Assembly (NCBI GenBank): GCA_023412475.1
Contig: JAEYNR010000072.1
Coordinates: forward strand, 20,249 to 84,248
DNA length: 64,000 nt
Direction: 5' to 3'
From: Fibrobacterota bacterium
GTDB lineage: Bacteria > Fibrobacterota > Chitinivibrionia > Chitinivibrionales > Chitinispirillaceae
Each line of letters opens with the position of its first letter. Within the stretch, counting starts at the first letter, position 1. Made by a program: the position numbers and the translations under genes. Below, piece by piece: positions 17,335 to 26,665 of the stretch. The notes under the pieces were generated by a model, which searched no databases, was not told the origin of the DNA, and saw only the letters and a program-made list of their open reading frames with translations.

Positions 17335-18108
17335 TCACTTCAATTTCAACTGACGTTTTGCAGTACCTGCCTTTTGATCATACTGAATTACCACATTTGG
17401 AGAAAAACGGTTAATAGTTAAATTATTATTTTTAATTATTCTGCCTCGAATATCGACCAGAACCAATTTGCTGTTTCTAATATTAGAACTTTTAAATTTT
17501 TCTGAGGAAGTAATTTTGTTGTTTCTATTAACACTAGTTATGTACTCGAGAGACTTAGACGGAAGCTTGAGGGAAAATTCAGAGATGCATCTCACCCACT
17601 CAAAATTCCCCGAGGAATCTGGAGTCATTTCGCTACTTGTAAGCACATCCCATTTTGTCCAATAAACATCTGATTTGAAGCTGTCAGCAAAAGCAGCCGC
17701 AATCTCATTCCGCTCTACTTTGCTTATTTGAACTATCCCTGCAAGGTTCAACCACTCAAGTTCCTTTTTTATACAGGAGTCAGCTTTAAAGCTATTAATA
17801 TTTAAACCTGAACTGTCAATGATAAAATTAATTCCAGCAGATGCTACTTCAATTAATACAAAATCATTATAGTGGCTCCTGTAGGAATAAGCATTATTCG
17901 AATTAGTCATTATGATATTAGTATCGTTTGTACTTCCTCTGAAGTAGTTAATGCCTTCATCACCGATAGTTTCAAATAACGAAAGGTCTACCGTGTAATC
18001 CAAATCAAATTTAAAGATCACACTGAACACATAATCAGGATTTCTACATGCATAAATCATTGAAAAAGAAGCGATCATTAACAATGCAGCAATTACTTTT
18101 TTAATCAT
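17335..18108 (-). CDS. Small secreted lipoprotein of unknown function
   Basis: 257 aa, not recognised. The lipoprotein signal MIKKVIAALLMIASFSMIYAC puts the lipid on Cys21. The body is mostly beta-predicted with few cysteines. The C-terminal 50 residues (KLVLVDIRGRIIKNNNLTI) vaguely recall type A sorting tails. GGGAGGAG precedes the ATG. The promoter-like element at 18156-18192 matches the one before the ECF sigma gene, so this gene is a candidate target of that sigma factor. Confidence 0.6.
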   Translation of the reverse strand: MIKKVIAALLMIASFSMIYACRNPDYVFSVIFKFDLDYTVDLSLFETIGDEGINYFRGSTNDTNIIMTNSNNAYSYRSHYNDFVLIEVASAGINFIIDSSGLNINSFKADSCIKKELEWLNLAGIVQISKVERNEIAAAFADSFKSDVYWTKWDVLTSSEMTPDSSGNFEWVRCISEFSLKLPSKSLEYITSVNRNNKITSSEKFKSSNIRNSKLVLVDIRGRIIKNNNLTINRFSPNVVIQYDQKAGTAKRQLKLK

Positions 18109-18155
18109 AGCTCCTCCCTAAATGGCTAAAATACGTTTCTTTCATTTCTATCATC

Positions 18156-18192
18156 ATAACGTGCCCGAAAATAGAAATGAACACTTTTTTTC
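18156..18192 (-). promoter_or_regulatory. Bipartite promoter-like element, copy A
   Basis: On the minus strand GAAAAAAAGTGTTCAT (18192-18177), then 14 bases, then ACGTTAT (18162-18156). Identical ends and spacing to the element at 14025-14061, with an unrelated 14-base middle. It lies 47 bp before the lipoprotein gene start. Confidence 0.55.
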
Positions 18193-18247
18193 TTCTCAGG
18201 TTTTAAGCTAAGCGTACTTTATAAGCTATGCAGCAGATTTAGAGTAA

Positions 18248-18277
18248 CTGGTTATCTTCATTTACTCAGATAACCAG
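18248..18277. terminator. Hairpin downstream of the C25 protease gene
   Basis: Perfect ten-base stem ctggttatct / agataaccag with a ten-base loop, 100 bp past the protease stop. The better T-run is on the plus strand, so its direction is uncertain. Confidence 0.4.
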
Positions 18278-18377
18278 ATTTTTAATAAAAGTGTTACGAG
18301 AGTCCAGAATACCCTGGAAAACAGCCAAAAAATATTTTTTAACTGCAGGACATCTAAACCAGTCAAAAGTGCATTTA

Positions 18378-20591
18378 TTACGGAGTTGTTCCCCACAATA
18401 AATAATTATTAATATAACCAGCTATTTTCGGCCAATCCTGATAATTGGTTAAAGCCCCGAAAGAGAAATCATTAGACTGGTCATAAATGGCCCAGTTTAA
18501 TTTGTTAAAGCAAGTATGGCATTCAATAATTTCTCCAGCCCTTAAAACACCTGCATCTGAATCGAACGATATGTTTAATGTGCGGTTATTATTTGTAGAT
18601 TCTATTGCTGTATTTATTTTTGAAGTAACATTTATTCCTGAGGGAAGAATTCCCGACCAATAGACCTGTGCTACTTCGCCCTGAGAAGATCCCTCGTAGG
18701 TGTAAAAATATTTAGCAGTCACAGAGGACAGATCGATATCAGTTGATCCTGTATTAAATATTTTAAAATTCACCGAAACTGAATTTGTCACTGTTGAAGG
18801 AGTATAAGTCTTGAACTGAATTTTTATGTTCCCTTGGGGTGTTTGATCTGGTGGTAAAACATCAATAGAGGGGTCTCCAAAAATATGCCAGGTTAGAAAT
18901 GTAGTCTCACCAGAGGTTCCGTATTTGTCGATCATGGCAATAGAACTGTTGTAGCATAAAGCACCAAAGGTAGCATTCTGTTCATTGACCAACAATCTGT
19001 TGAATTCATCCTGTGCTTCCATAGGAGGCATGAAGTATTGTTGTACACTTGAACCATAAATTCCAATTGCACCTGTAGGATTATTGGTAAGACTGTTCTT
19101 GGCTCTCAGCCATGATTCACAAAAGCATGTCCTGTCAGTAAAATTGCCAACCAGACATGCTACAGAAAATATAAAGGGTAATTTACTATCATTATAAAGA
19201 GCGTTTACATCATTAATTGAGAAACCAGAAGTACCCCATTTATTATCGTTTCCATGCCCGATATAGTTTATAAGAGAAACTCCATTATTGATTCTGGATA
19301 AAACCATATCGGCAGTTGGGTCGTTCGCATCATCACCACCACCTCGTGATCCTTCGTAGAGTTCGTCCACGTTAGTGTAATGCCAATTCAACAGTCCAGC
19401 TCTGATATTTCTTATATGTTCCCAGTCATATTCCTCATCATCACCTTTACCGCTTGAAGAGGCGATACCAATTGCGTTGTGAAATGTCGGATTTTCTTTA
19501 TTGTAATTTATTGATCGCTGCACCATGGTGATTACTTGATCGTCGGTTTCGGCTGAAAACCTTCCAATAATTATATCTGGGTAGTTATCAGATCCTCTAA
19601 CCAGCGAATATGAGGGATCAGATCCACCTCCAGTAACCATAAATGTTGGTACCTGAGCATTATCTCCTACCAGTAGCACGAAAGTTAAAGAGTTATTGCT
19701 ATTATAATAATCCTGAATGAAATTTTTTACATCGGTTGCTGTTGTCCCAACACTATCCATACTCACAAGTGCTGTATTCAGTCCTATTGAGTTTTTGTGC
19801 AATACAAATGGCTGCATCTCATCGATAAAGTCATCATGCGCAATCACAAGCATTTTCCCAGCGTCTGCAACCGGTCTCTGATTGTTTGTCTGCTGGTCGA
19901 AATTAAGAAAATGGTTTCGGAGAATGGGTTCAAAAAAACGATTGTTTTCATAACTTAGGTTTTCGTGTGAATTAACACCAGTGTATTTAATCTCAATGAT
20001 TAATTTTGTATACACTTTCAATGAGGCTGAAATTGGATTATAACTGAAGGGGAAAATATTAATCCTTACGCCACGAAAATCTCTGATAAGATAAGGTTCA
20101 CCAATCTCAAGCAGATTTTCAGGGAAAAATTTGTTTTCCTGATAAATCTGGCCAAAAACATACTCCACACTCTCCGGATCAACATCTCTCATTAAAATCC
20201 CTTTAGATGGAGCAACTTTCATAGCGTAAGATTCATAATTCTGTTCTACTACATTATAGGAAATACCTTTATCATGAGGTATGGTTATACTTCGGGATAT
20301 TTTGGGAAGTTCTGGATTCCCTTTTTCCTGAATCAAAGATCCAATAGGCAGCCCCAATAAATTATATTCTTCTCCGTTTATGCTTATAGTCTTTCGGTGA
20401 AAGGTACCAAGCTGTATTTCTATTATACAACCGCTATCAGTAGATGAAAGTACTCTGATTTGATTCACATTTTGGCTTGCTTTTATAGTTTCGTAACTGG
20501 CAGAAACAGATCTGTTCAAAAAAACGGTTAACAAAAATGCTGCCATACTAAGTGTTATTAAACTTGTACCACTGATTTGATGGGATCTCAT
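18378..20591 (-). CDS. Gingipain-like (C25) cysteine protease with C-terminal CBM3 cellulose-binding module
   Basis: 737 aa, secreted (signal LITLSMAAFLLTVFLNRSVS). Residues about 30-230 form a gingipain-type propeptide region. The caspase-like C25 domain spans about 245-580, with the catalytic His in LINYIGHGND near 445 and Cys in FSVACLVGNFTDRTC near 477. Residues 587-737 match a family 3 carbohydrate-binding module: IKIQFKTYTP, FKIFNTGSTDIDLSSV, YDQSNDFSFG and the terminal YINNYLLWGTTP. CBM3 normally binds cellulose or chitin, and joining it to a C25 peptidase is unusual. No type A sorting tail is visible. AAGGAAA precedes ATG 20591. Confidence 0.87.
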   Translation of the reverse strand: MRSHQISGTSLITLSMAAFLLTVFLNRSVSASYETIKASQNVNQIRVLSSTDSGCIIEIQLGTFHRKTISINGEEYNLLGLPIGSLIQEKGNPELPKISRSITIPHDKGISYNVVEQNYESYAMKVAPSKGILMRDVDPESVEYVFGQIYQENKFFPENLLEIGEPYLIRDFRGVRINIFPFSYNPISASLKVYTKLIIEIKYTGVNSHENLSYENNRFFEPILRNHFLNFDQQTNNQRPVADAGKMLVIAHDDFIDEMQPFVLHKNSIGLNTALVSMDSVGTTATDVKNFIQDYYNSNNSLTFVLLVGDNAQVPTFMVTGGGSDPSYSLVRGSDNYPDIIIGRFSAETDDQVITMVQRSINYNKENPTFHNAIGIASSSGKGDDEEYDWEHIRNIRAGLLNWHYTNVDELYEGSRGGGDDANDPTADMVLSRINNGVSLINYIGHGNDNKWGTSGFSINDVNALYNDSKLPFIFSVACLVGNFTDRTCFCESWLRAKNSLTNNPTGAIGIYGSSVQQYFMPPMEAQDEFNRLLVNEQNATFGALCYNSSIAMIDKYGTSGETTFLTWHIFGDPSIDVLPPDQTPQGNIKIQFKTYTPSTVTNSVSVNFKIFNTGSTDIDLSSVTAKYFYTYEGSSQGEVAQVYWSGILPSGINVTSKINTAIESTNNNRTLNISFDSDAGVLRAGEIIECHTCFNKLNWAIYDQSNDFSFGALTNYQDWPKIAGYINNYLLWGTTP

Positions 20592-21163
20592 TGCAAATTT
20601 CCTTTGTTAGATCATTTAGATTAAAAAATAGTACATTCATTACCCGCTTCGGTAAGTGGGTAAGACACCTCACATACACGCCTCCTCCTTCCAAAAACTA
20701 CAGAACAAAACTCTATGTCTGAATTGCAAAATAATACATTCTTTATATTCCTGCTCATAATTGACTATTTTTGTCAACAGAATATTTATCTTTTACTTAA
20801 TTCGGAGGATTAATTGACGATAAGATGTATGTCCATCTCGAGAATTGGGTTCCAAAAAAGCATGAATATCTAAAAAGTGATGTAAATAAGCTTCCGAAAA
20901 TCTCAGGATTATAAGGCGGAGAAGCAGATCACGTCAAAGAAAGCGGTATACTTTAAACGGTAACTTTGCACCGGATACAATACGCTTAATGAACGGAATA
21001 TCATTCTTTAGATGTGTAATACAATACATTTTTGCAACTATGTACCGTTTTACACATATCGAGACATAAAATATTTGCATACAACCTCATTGAACTGGTA
21101 TGAGAATTGCGTATATGCTTAAGAAGTCAGATTTATTTAATTTCCATTTTCAGGGAGGACAGT
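20592..21163. other. Divergent intergenic region
   Basis: About 570 bp between the C25 protease and the FMN reductase. It holds a ten-base-stem hairpin at 20640-20663 (ttacccgctt / aagtgggtaa, one G-U) in the likely protease leader. No coding sequence recognised elsewhere. Confidence 0.5.
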
Positions 21164-21721
21164 GTGATAAAGCTAGGAATCATTATTGGGAGCACCAGAC
21201 CGGGGCGGGTCGGTGAAAAAGTTGGGAAATGGATCTACGAACAGGCAATAAAACGCAACGACGCTCAATTCGAAATCATTGACATAATGGATTACAATCT
21301 ACCGCTTCTGGACGAACCAGTTCCGGCAGCATCCGGTCAATATACAAAAGAGCACACCAAAACCTGGGCTGCTAAAATCGCATCCATGGATGGATTTATC
21401 TTTGTTACTGGCGAGTATAATCATTCAACCACCGGAGCTTTGAAAAATGCTATAGATTACCTTTATGCCGAATGGAACAATAAGTCTGCTGGGTTTGTAA
21501 GCTACGGCTCTAATGGTGGTGTAAGAGCCGTCGAACATCTTCGTCAAATTATAGCAAACCTGCAGATTGCAGATGTACAAGCACAAGTACAGCTTTCTCT
21601 TTTTACAGATTTTGAAAATTTCACTGAATTCAAGCCTGCAACAATGCATGAAAAATATCTTCAAACCCTCTTTGACCAGGTCATATCCTGGGGAGAAGCA
21701 CTTAAACCTTTGCACGCTTAA
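21164..21721 (+). CDS. NADPH-dependent FMN reductase-family protein
   Basis: 185 aa from GTG 21164, which has GGGAGGA seven bases upstream; the longer frame to 21107 has no ribosome site. Flavodoxin-like fold: LGIIIGSTRPGRVGEKVG at the N-terminus binds the FMN phosphate. The central FVTGEYNHSTTGALKNAID near residue 85 is typical of the azoreductase/chromate-reductase (ChrR/YieF) group, followed by FVSYGSNGGVRAVEHLR. It probably reduces quinones, azo compounds or metals using NAD(P)H. Monocistronic, closed by a strong terminator that overlaps its stop codon. Confidence 0.9.
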   Translation: MIKLGIIIGSTRPGRVGEKVGKWIYEQAIKRNDAQFEIIDIMDYNLPLLDEPVPAASGQYTKEHTKTWAAKIASMDGFIFVTGEYNHSTTGALKNAIDYLYAEWNNKSAGFVSYGSNGGVRAVEHLRQIIANLQIADVQAQVQLSLFTDFENFTEFKPATMHEKYLQTLFDQVISWGEALKPLHA

Positions 21722-21748
21722 GGGGATATTCCCCTTAAGTGCGTTTTT
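21717..21748 (+). terminator. Rho-independent terminator of the FMN reductase gene
   Basis: Perfect ten-base stem cttaagggga / tccccttaag with loop tat, then GCG and TTTTT. The stem begins inside the stop codon region. Confidence 0.88.
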
Positions 21749-21890
21749 CCCCAAACATCTCAAATTTTTCATCTATAATTTCTATCCTTGTTTATATTAT
21801 TGTCATTCTTATTAATACTCTCAGACCATTATTTTTCAGTACTTTTCAAATTTTAAAGCTATAATTCCTTTCAAAAAACCGGGAGAAGAA

Positions 21891-23582
21891 ATGAACCGCC
21901 CTCTTTTAAAAAACCTAATTTCAGTGATTTTCATTACTACATCATTTATATGCCTTTTGCCTGCGCAACCCTTAGCCATTACCGTTACAATCGATCCAGA
22001 GATTAAGTATCAAACATTTGAAGGATGGGGAACAAGTTTATGCTGGTGGGCAGTTTTGGCTGGAAAGTGGAGTGAAACCAACAGAAATAAATTAATCGAT
22101 GCAATCGTTAACCCTGATACTGGCTTGGGGTATAATTGTTTTCGTTATAACATTGGTGGTGAAGACAACCCCTCACATAGTCATTTGTCTGAACCAAGAG
22201 CAGTCCCGGGTTTCAAAAAAAGCGAAACCGCAGAATATGACTGGTCCGCAGATCAGTATCAACGTAATATTCTTCTTGGAATCGCTTCTCGTGGAGAGAA
22301 CCTTACATTTGAAGCATTCTCCAATTCTCCTCCCTGGTGGATGACTATAAGCGGTTGTGTCACAGGAAACACCAATGGTGCTGACAATCTTATGCCAACC
22401 TATTTTACCGCATTTGCCGATTATTTAGCCACAGTTGTAAAGCACTATAAAGATAACTGGAAAATCACTTTTAGAACTGTTGCCCCCTTCAACGAACCCT
22501 CTTCAGGATATTGGAAAATCAATGGAGGACAGGAAGGCTGTGGATTTAAAAATAGCCAATCCAGAATGATTAAAGAATTGGGTAAACAATTGATTGCCAA
22601 AAACCTTTTTAACCAAACCAAAGTAAGCGCTGCAGATGAAACATCCTTGGATCAAACGGTTAACACATTTAAAGCTTATGATGACAGCACATTCTTCTAC
22701 CTTTCACAGATAAATTCACACTCCTATGGTGGATGGCAATCAAGAAAAGCAGTTGATTCTCTGGCTAAAACTCATAAAAAAATATTATGGCAGTCAGAAT
22801 CTGGCCCCTTAGGCAAAGGTAATGACAATAGTGATATCACTATGTGGATGTCACATGTTATTATACAAGATCTAAGACTAATGAAACCTAATGCATGGCT
22901 CGACTGGCAGGTATGTGATCCGGTGGCTGACTGGATGAGCATAGAGATGAACCATACTAACCAGAGCTTCAAATATACCAAGAGATTCTATATGCATGCC
23001 GCATTCAGCAGATTCATAAGACCAGGCTCTCAGATAATCTACAGCAGTGATACCAATTCTGTTGCAGCAGTGGTTCCTTCCACTGGAAATCTGGTAATTG
23101 TGCTAAGAAATAATGCAAAAACTAGCACCCGCTATAACATCGACCTGTCCAGACTCGCCACACTGGGAACCAAAGCTCTGATCCATCAATTCTCTCTTCC
23201 CGGAAGCCTTTCCAGATTAAACGATATTACCATCAGTGAAAACAAACTCTCATTCAGTGCCCCAGCGCAAACTATCACCACCTGTGTTGTCCCAGAATTA
23301 ACAACTATCATTGATAAATTTCAATGCAAAAAGCATAAAGCAAAACTCACTTCTCCTGCTTTTTTCAACAACACTCTCAGGTTTCAGGCGACCCCAGGAA
23401 TTGATCTTCAAATAAGCATTTTTAACAGCACAGGAAGACTGTTATCAAACTTTAAACATAAGGCCAGCAGTTTTTCTGAGAATATCAACCTGAACCGCTA
23501 TGCAATGGCAAATGGAATGTATCTGGTAAGAATCGAACAGAACAGATCACATATTATGCATAATATATTGATTTCCAAATAG
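21891..23582 (+). CDS. Secreted GH30-family glycoside hydrolase with sorting-type C-terminus
   Basis: 563 aa with a signal peptide ending near LPAQPLA. Residues about 30-460 form a GH30 barrel plus side beta domain. The opening FEGWGTSLCWWA is characteristic of the endo-beta-1,6-galactanase-like branch. The catalytic acid/base is the Glu in APFNEPSSG near 202 and the nucleophile the Glu in LWQSESG near 302. The last 80 residues (LQISIFNSTGRLLSN, then YAMANGMYLVRIEQ) resemble a type A sorting domain used for surface export. Likely cuts beta-1,6-galactan or related hemicellulose side chains; substrate not proven. Confidence 0.88.
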   Translation: MNRPLLKNLISVIFITTSFICLLPAQPLAITVTIDPEIKYQTFEGWGTSLCWWAVLAGKWSETNRNKLIDAIVNPDTGLGYNCFRYNIGGEDNPSHSHLSEPRAVPGFKKSETAEYDWSADQYQRNILLGIASRGENLTFEAFSNSPPWWMTISGCVTGNTNGADNLMPTYFTAFADYLATVVKHYKDNWKITFRTVAPFNEPSSGYWKINGGQEGCGFKNSQSRMIKELGKQLIAKNLFNQTKVSAADETSLDQTVNTFKAYDDSTFFYLSQINSHSYGGWQSRKAVDSLAKTHKKILWQSESGPLGKGNDNSDITMWMSHVIIQDLRLMKPNAWLDWQVCDPVADWMSIEMNHTNQSFKYTKRFYMHAAFSRFIRPGSQIIYSSDTNSVAAVVPSTGNLVIVLRNNAKTSTRYNIDLSRLATLGTKALIHQFSLPGSLSRLNDITISENKLSFSAPAQTITTCVVPELTTIIDKFQCKKHKAKLTSPAFFNNTLRFQATPGIDLQISIFNSTGRLLSNFKHKASSFSENINLNRYAMANGMYLVRIEQNRSHIMHNILISK

Positions 23583-24205
23583 ACTTTGCCCACACTCAGA
23601 TTCAAAGCTAACCGCATATATGGCGGTGTCCCAAATATGCAAAAACCTTATTAAAATCAGTAAATGTACTTCTGTAAAATGCAAATATTGTCTATTTTGG
23701 TGCAGCCGTTAAAAAAAATAGAATTTCCGGTCGATTTACAGAATAAATCGACCGGAATTCCAATAAAACAGGACTAAAAGAGGGGTCTGTTTTAATTTTC
23801 AATATTCGTTAATAACCGAATTTCTTAAAACATCAGTAACATTTAAAAATCGATCCTGAAAAAATCAGATATCCATCTTGACCAGATACTATTAAATGAC
23901 ATTTTACAAACTGTCGCTCAACTTATAATAATAAGATATAAGAAAATGAGGAAAAGATAAATGTAAAAGGATTAATATTTTTACATCTATGATATATTAA
24001 TATATCAATTGGCCGGAACACTGCGCATAAAAAAAGAATAACATCTATCAGCATAAAGGCGAAGTGCCTCTGCAATACAACTCAACTGTAATTTTAACTA
24101 CACACGTCCATTCCGGTATGTAATTGTTTATTGGTTCTACCTAACCGGAGAACATGACAACCCAGGGGCTGTTTTGGCCATCCAGGCTCAAAATATGAAG
24201 CACTT
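23583..24205. other. Convergent intergenic region
   Basis: About 620 bp between GH30 and gnd. Apart from the hairpin at 23725-23757 no gene, repeat or RNA is recognised. Confidence 0.5.
23725..23757. terminator. Strong hairpin, probable bidirectional terminator
   Basis: Perfect 14-base stem ttccggtcgattta / taaatcgaccggaa with a five-base loop. On the minus strand it is followed by TATTTTTTTT, so it best fits transcripts coming from gnd. It also lies 140 bp after GH30. Confidence 0.7.
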
Positions 24206-25660
24206 TCAAAGAGTATAAGTTCCTGATGCCACATCGCCTCCCCGACCAGTCCAGTTTGTATGAAACACCTGGTCTGCAGAAGCATCTATTCGCTTATATG
24301 TATGTGCACCAAAATAGTCTCGCATCGCCTGTAATAGGTTTGCCGGAAGCATTTCGGATCGATATCCATCTAAAAATGCCAATGCAGAACTGAAAGAGGA
24401 CATGGGAACCCCCAACTCGACAGCAATCATGACCACTTTTCTCCAGGAAGCCTGACAATCACCAATCAGTTTTCTAAAATAATCATCCAGAAGCAGATTT
24501 GAAAGCTCCTGATTATTCTCGAAAGCGCTCTTTATCTTATCTAGAAAAGCACTTCTAATGATACAGCCGTTTCTCCACATTAGAGCAATGTTACCATAAT
24601 CAAGACTCCAGCCGTATTCTCTGGCTGCTTCACGCAGACACATAAAGCCCTGTGTATAAGAGATAATTTTGGAAGCAAGCAGGGCTTTACGAATATCTTC
24701 AACAAAAGCAGCTTTATCGCCATTAAACATGACACTCGGACCGTTTATTAGCTTTGAAGCTTTAACCCGTTCCTCTTTTAAAGCTGAAAGACTGCGGGCA
24801 TAAACCGATTCAGAAATCAAAGTTACCGGAATACCAAGATCCAGAGAATTAACAATGAACCATTTGCCAGTTCCCTTTTGTCCCGCCTTATCTAAAATTT
24901 TCTCGACCAGTGGTTCTCCATCTGTATCTTTATAGGCCAGAATATCTCTGGTGATTTCTATAAGATAACTATCCAGTTCTGTTTTGTTCCATTCTGCAAA
25001 TATCTGATGCATCTGGTCGGCAGATAGTCCCAGTCCCTGCTTCATTAGATGATAAGCCTCACATATAATCTGAATGTCGCCATACTCTATAGCATTGTGT
25101 GTCATTTTTACATAATGCCCTGCTCCATCGGAACCCACCCAATCACAGCACGGGACGCCATCCGTTGTTTTGGCAGCGATTGATTTGAAGATATCCTTTA
25201 CCAGTGGCCACGCCTTTTCACTTCCTCCCGGCATGATGGAAGGTCCTCTTCTGGCACCCTCTTCTCCACCGGAAACGCCGGTTCCTATATATAAAAGTCC
25301 CTTTTCTTCAAGGTATTTTGTGCGTCTAATGGTATCGATAAAGTGAGAATTTCCACCATCGATTATGCAATCACCTGGAGAAAGATGTGGCAGCAGTTTC
25401 TGGATTTCAGCATCGACCGGCTCTCCCGCTTTCACCATGAGCATCACCTTACGGGGAGTTTTCAGGAGTCCTGCCACCTCCTCCATTGAATGCGCCCCGA
25501 TGACATTGGTTCCTTTAGCAGCATTGTTGAGAAAATCATCGACTTTGGATACTGTACGATTAAAGGCAACTACCACGTAACCGTGATCATTCATGTTAAG
25601 AATGAGGTTCTGGCCCATTACGGCGAGGCCGATCACTGCTATGTCAGCCTTTTGCTTCAT
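24206..25660 (-). CDS. gnd: 6-phosphogluconate dehydrogenase, decarboxylating
   Basis: 484 aa from ATG 25660, which has GGGGGAAA seven bases upstream; the open frame continues to 25738 without a better start. Oxidative pentose phosphate pathway: 6-phosphogluconate to ribulose-5-phosphate with NADP+. Signatures: IGLAVMGQNLILNMNDHGY at the N-terminus, YIGTGVSGGEEGARRGPSIM near 125, VKMTHNAIEYGD near 183 (catalytic Lys and Glu region), GTGKWFIVNSLDLGIPV near 258 and the terminal HTNWTGRGG. Its product links to xylulose-5-phosphate made by the xyl locus. Confidence 0.96.
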   Translation of the reverse strand: MKQKADIAVIGLAVMGQNLILNMNDHGYVVVAFNRTVSKVDDFLNNAAKGTNVIGAHSMEEVAGLLKTPRKVMLMVKAGEPVDAEIQKLLPHLSPGDCIIDGGNSHFIDTIRRTKYLEEKGLLYIGTGVSGGEEGARRGPSIMPGGSEKAWPLVKDIFKSIAAKTTDGVPCCDWVGSDGAGHYVKMTHNAIEYGDIQIICEAYHLMKQGLGLSADQMHQIFAEWNKTELDSYLIEITRDILAYKDTDGEPLVEKILDKAGQKGTGKWFIVNSLDLGIPVTLISESVYARSLSALKEERVKASKLINGPSVMFNGDKAAFVEDIRKALLASKIISYTQGFMCLREAAREYGWSLDYGNIALMWRNGCIIRSAFLDKIKSAFENNQELSNLLLDDYFRKLIGDCQASWRKVVMIAVELGVPMSSFSSALAFLDGYRSEMLPANLLQAMRDYFGAHTYKRIDASADQVFHTNWTGRGGDVASGTYTL

Positions 25661-25875
25661 AAGATATTTCCCCCATCTATGTTTTTTGGTGAAGTCCCCT
25701 GAAATGATTGTGATAGAGGCTATGAATATTCCCGACATATAATTATATCAAAAAGCTCAATGTGTTATGAGATTCTCTTTCCCCTTAATAACCTCATCCA
25801 TAAAAACCAAATTCCTTAATACACTTATATTCTGAGAGCTAACCCCCAGAGCCATCCAGCCCTTTTTTTCCCATT

Positions 25876-26664
25876 TCAGGCAGTTATGTTCAGACCTTGA
25901 TTGAGGTCCGAAACCGGGTTATTACTTCCTTCTTTGTTACCCTTCAATTGACGGTACATACGGTAGGTGCAATCTTTGTTAGAACAACGGCCGCAAAAAT
26001 AAGGTTCTCTTTTTACAGATGATCCGATACCTATGATTCCACTGGTCGATTTTCTTGGTATCATCAATGCAGTTTCAGTCAACTCTATTCCACAGCAACC
26101 TGAAGAAAAAAACGAAAATAACAGATGCTGTTCAGAAACGGACCAACCGCAATATCCGGGACTGAACCGGTTGGTAACAGACAAACCTCTCACTGCATTC
26201 TTCTGCTCAATATGATTATGAAGAATATTTGTTGCTTTCTCTATTGCCGCCGAAGCAATTGTATCCACAAAATGAGCCTTGACCTCATCACCCTCAGAGC
26301 ACAGTTGGCTGGCCCAGCCCTCCATCTGCGCTCCGATAGTACAGATAAATATGGCCAGCTTTTCTGCATTTTTTAATTGGAAAGCAACAATATTATTCAA
26401 ATCAAACAGAATATTATTGATCAATAGACCATGATTCTTATGAGCAGACACATCAACGACTCTGTAAGCTGCCCTAATGTCGCAAAGCCCACAATACCGC
26501 TCTATAATCTCATCAATCTGTTCGCTGAAAAATTCAGGTATCGAACTTTGAGCATAGCCAAGTTCCTGGAAGATCTGTTCTCTGTCAATATCAAGCGATA
26601 AAGGATTTATCACGATCTCGCAAATCCCTTCAACTGACTCAGTTACTGAGATAACTGTGCTCAT
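25876..26664 (-). CDS. Methionine synthase reactivation-domain protein (stand-alone MetH C-terminal domain)
   Basis: 262 aa. Matches the AdoMet-binding activation domain of cobalamin-dependent methionine synthase, which re-methylates cob(II)alamin. Visible are AIFICTIGAQMEGWASQL near residue 100, the AdoMet loop NRFSPGYCGWSVSEQ near 168 and MMIP-like ALMIPRKSTSGIIGIGSS near 208. A cysteine-rich tail (PYFCGRCSNKDCTYR) could bind a metal or cluster. One base separates it from the homocysteine methyltransferase gene. It is the third gene of a split MetH set. Confidence 0.88.
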   Translation of the reverse strand: MSTVISVTESVEGICEIVINPLSLDIDREQIFQELGYAQSSIPEFFSEQIDEIIERYCGLCDIRAAYRVVDVSAHKNHGLLINNILFDLNNIVAFQLKNAEKLAIFICTIGAQMEGWASQLCSEGDEVKAHFVDTIASAAIEKATNILHNHIEQKNAVRGLSVTNRFSPGYCGWSVSEQHLLFSFFSSGCCGIELTETALMIPRKSTSGIIGIGSSVKREPYFCGRCSNKDCTYRMYRQLKGNKEGSNNPVSDLNQGLNITA

Positions 26665-26665
26665 A

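Noticed and set aside
21891..23582. Firm claim of type IX secretion from the sorting-like C-termini
   Set aside because: The tails only resemble type A sorting domains and no por/gld secretion genes are in the window, so it is kept as a suggestion.
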